Positions 61,658 through 64,000 of a DNA stretch of 64,000 nt are shown here, one piece after another; position 1 is the first letter of the stretch, and the number at the start of each line of letters is the position of its first letter. The stretch is from Gerris lacustris (taxonomy: Eukaryota; Arthropoda; Insecta; Hemiptera; Gerridae). The position numbers and the translations under genes are program-made. The notes under the pieces were generated by a model that had not been told where the DNA came from, ran no database searches, and saw only the letters and a program-made list of their open reading frames with translations. Where the stretch lies: contig OX578283.1 of assembly GCA_951217055.1 (NCBI GenBank), forward strand, positions 2,916,203 to 2,980,202, written 5' to 3'.

Positions 61658-62222
61658 TTTATCTACGATTGATACGAAATATAAACATTATATCTTTGTT
61701 TAGATGCGTAGAAAGTGATTCTTTACGTACTTGTATTCATTGCGCATGCGCGTCTCATAGTTCTGAAGAATTCCTCTTCTTTACCACACTAGTGCGGTAA
61801 AGAAGAGGAATTCTTCAGCTTTACGCACGATTAGCAAGTTTGTTTACATTTAACAAAACTAATTTGCTTCAATAAAGTTTTATATAAAGTTTTTAGTGAA
61901 AAACAATGAGTGAATCAAGTGACTTGGACGAAAATGTGGAGAATAATACTTCTCCAGAAATAATTAATTCAGCAAAAAATACAACTAATGAATTAATGCA
62001 ATCTTTATCAAGAGAGATACGAACTTACATACAGCAAGTTTATTTTTTTCTGTATTTATTATTTAAATCTAACAATCGTAGATAAAGTACGGTACGCAAC
62101 TCGTGCGAAAACGGCATTTTGCTTTGCTCCTGTGGTTTTACCACCCTCGCTGTCGCTCGGGTGCAAACTCCACACTCGCATGCAAAATGCTACTTTCCGC
62201 ACTCGACGCGTAATGTACTATT
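61658..62222 (+). mobile_element. Element T, copy 3 (plus), best preserved
   Basis: The order is ATCTACGATTGATACG end, GCGCATGCGCG, a 56-bp near-perfect palindrome (61763-61818), a promoter-like AT-rich stretch, a 60-codon frame (61906-62085), GTACGGTACGCAACTCGTGC, and CTCGACGCGTAATGTACTATT at the right end. It interrupts element B. All three copies in the window share ends and layout, so it is a mobile, non-autonomous unit. Confidence 0.75.
61906..62085 (+). CDS. Short frame in element T (transposon protein N-terminus?)
   Basis: Starts MSESSDLDENVENN, acidic, then IINSAKNTTNELMQSLS and a basic stretch, and stops after 59 residues. The copies at 47100 (minus) and 9510 (minus) keep the same start and the N-TTNELM block, then continue as RYELTYSKF and KYELTCRKF. 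Here a 2-base difference shifts the frame at that point, so the original protein probably read ...(S)LS-E-YELT--KF. Such a Y-x-L-x-x-x-x-F segment after an acidic leader resembles the start of tyrosine-recombinase-like (Crypton-type) insect proteins. This is a weak, motif-level guess. It is probably not functional in this copy. Confidence 0.3.
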   Translation: MSESSDLDENVENNTSPEIINSAKNTTNELMQSLSREIRTYIQQVYFFLYLLFKSNNRR

Positions 62223-62394
62223 TTTGTCCTAGGACGTAAAAAAATGTTTCTTTACACCTAGGAGTAATGAAAAGATTTGTTAAGTTCACGTAATGAAAAT
62301 ATGGATTTTAGCTATGTTTCTTAGGCTCTAAAGTTACTATTTCACAGCCTACCCCGGAAAAAAGTAATTATACATTTATAAACATGTTTATCCC

Positions 62395-63500
62395 TCTAAC
62401 TAACTAATTCTTATCACTGAAGTGATACTATTAAACTAAAATTGATTCCTTATCAGTAAATAAGGTTTACTCTAATCAGTGATCTGATAATTACCACATT
62501 CTTCAGTTCTGATCAGTGTAATGATAATAAAAACTTAAATTTGTTGTTTTCAGAGAATTGATAAAACTCAAATTGTTCCTTACCGGTGAAGTGATAAAGA
62601 TGACTTGAATTACTTCTTATTAGTAAGCTGCTAATGGTAACTTTAAATAGTTATCAGTCTATTTATTATTAATCACTCGAATTGATTCTTATCAGTGATC
62701 TGATAAAGTTTACTCAAATTTATTTTTATCACTAACCTATTATTTATAAACTAACTGGATTTTATCACTTCCAACTAAATTATATTTATCTACTTCACGG
62801 CAGCAAAACTAAGCATTGTTGTACTGTTTTCAATCTGCAAATTACCATTTTTCTAGATTCTTTTGTAACATATCAAAAAAGACGCAGCAAAATAATATAG
62901 TGTCAGCAAAATATCAAAGTGTCAGCAAAATATCAAAGCGTCAGCAAAATAACAAACAGGCAGAAAAATTTTAAGAAAAGGTTACTACATCGCAGGTTAT
63001 AAACTCCCCCACATTGTTGATTTTTATATATTTAAGCGTAATTTTCTACTAAATATTTATATCTATTTTGAAAATACCTTTAAAAATGATAATAATAATA
63101 ATCTTTAGTGTATTTTTCTGCCGTTAGTAGATAAAATGTATGTAACAATGCAGCAAAGGAAACATTCCTGACTCGTTCAAAGATTACCTGCTTCGGTTAC
63201 ACCTTAGCAGGTAATTAACATTTTCCAGTAAATTTGTTTAGCCGAGGATAAGCTAAAATGGAATTTTTCTGCGTAGTTCCACTATTTCCATAAGCAAATA
63301 AAGTTATTATTATTTTTACTTTGTCGGTCTAAGGATAATGATTATCATATTGATTGTTATCAGTAAGATAATGGCAACTCCACTTCTAGTCAATCACTTT
63401 TTATCAGTAAACTGAAATAACCTACTATTACATGTTCTTATCAGCAAGCTTATAAGGGCTGCTTTAAGATGTTCTTATCGGTGAATTGATAATGAACACT
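62395..63500. repeat. Degenerate TTATCAGTGA repeats with a small 20-bp array
   Basis: Versions of GATTCTTATCAGTGATCTGA occur every roughly 60 bp over 62395-62770 and again at 63355-63500. They are too diverged for clean unit limits. Between them is a 20-bp tandem array (GTGTCAGCAAAATATCAAA, about 4 units, 62880-62962) and a unique stretch with TTACCTGCTTCGGTTACACC. Nothing coding. Confidence 0.6.
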
Positions 63501-64000
63501 ATAATAATCACATATTCACAGTATATAAAATTGTCTTCAATTTTGACAACTATAAATATTAGGTTATTGATTTCTTGGCAAAACAAATTCGATCATTGTA
63601 TCTAGATACAACTAAAATTTACTAATTTGAATAGTATTTTCAGGAAAATTAATTATCCCTTAAATATATTACCACTTTATGCTAGCAGTATATTCATTTT
63701 AGATTATCGTTTTCTATTTATGAATTTTTATTTTTATGTTTTTATATTTGATTTTTTTAAAAATAATTTTCTCTGCCTCTCTATTCCGACGAATGTGCAT
63801 CTAATTAAATTGAACATAAATATTATTTTTATTATGTTTTAATAAAAACCATTGTAAATTGCCTATAATTTTTTTCTTTTTTCTTGTATAAAATTTTAAA
63901 AATAAAATTGTGTGAATTATGTTATTTACAAAACTTGTTGCCGTGTAAATCTATGTATAAAATGTCTCCTTGTAAAACAAATTTACAAAAAAAAAAAACA
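63501..64000. other. AT-rich end of window, nothing recognised
   Basis: No exon-like G+C-rich segment, repeat family or RNA gene seen. The 71-codon frame near 63627 is low-complexity and hydrophobic and has no family resemblance. Confidence 0.6.

Larger units (their letters stand above)
61297..62351. mobile_element. Element B, copy interrupted by element T
   Basis: Ends as in 38504-39003 (TAGGCTGTGAAGTGAG and TTTCACAGCCTA). Positions 61297-61657 and 62223-62351 align with the two parts of the uninterrupted copy, joined there near 38867. Element T fills the gap. Confidence 0.8.

Noticed and set aside
61906..62085. The T-element frame as a host gene
   Set aside because: It lies within a repeated element, has three copies in this window alone, and is frameshifted relative to its sisters.

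Overview
This is an AT-rich animal nuclear window, almost certainly from an insect. I lean towards a hemipteran because of the repeat style, but the sequence does not prove it. The only host gene I can support is headcase (hdc; vertebrate HECA) on the + strand. Its last three coding exons lie at 30156-30344, 40376-40564 and 53919-54071. All three are in phase 0, joined by consensus GT/AG introns of about 10.0 kb and 13.4 kb. Together they encode the C-terminal 176 residues, which are rich in CxxC pairs. The N-terminal exons lie beyond the left edge, so 1-30155 is the 3' part of a very large upstream intron. Everything to the right of 54071 is 3' UTR and/or downstream flank.

The introns are packed with repeats. 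Dispersed families recur in both orientations: a roughly 600 bp family (R1, about ten copies), a tRNA-related family (R2), a family with a CAAA tail (R4) and a GAGCTGAG-ended family (R5). A 5S-rRNA-derived repeat (two copies), a TIR element carrying a short conserved reading frame (T, three copies) and its host element B (two copies) are also present. Single elements include a pogo-type MITE, a mariner relic, a 2.7 kb TIR transposon with transposase remains, a hAT-like end, a Helitron-like end, small MITEs and long foldbacks. Several are nested, which gives relative ages: tRNA foldback in R1, pogo MITE in R4, MITE in R1, T in B, R1 in the 2.7 kb transposon, and R5 in a tandem array.

Tandem arrays are abundant. 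They include a 2.1 kb array of 40-bp units (13991-16096), a CTAA-rich array (25375-26113), 33-, 45- and roughly 101-bp arrays, paired CCTCTAACCA arrays, a roughly 206-bp array enclosed by transposon-like inverted repeats (52976-53722) and many long (TA)n tracts.

The most notable non-coding signal is a hammerhead ribozyme motif with an intact core on the minus strand (29360-29402). It lies in a roughly 300-bp repeat array just upstream of the first visible hdc exon, and two sister copies carry core mutations. From 54200 to 61290 the sequence becomes much more AT-rich and nearly free of the dispersed families. This is either a long 3' UTR or a depleted downstream flank. Beyond 61297 a nested B/T element and degenerate TTATCAGTGA repeats fill the end of the window. 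No other protein-coding gene, canonical tRNA gene, rRNA gene or CRISPR array was found.
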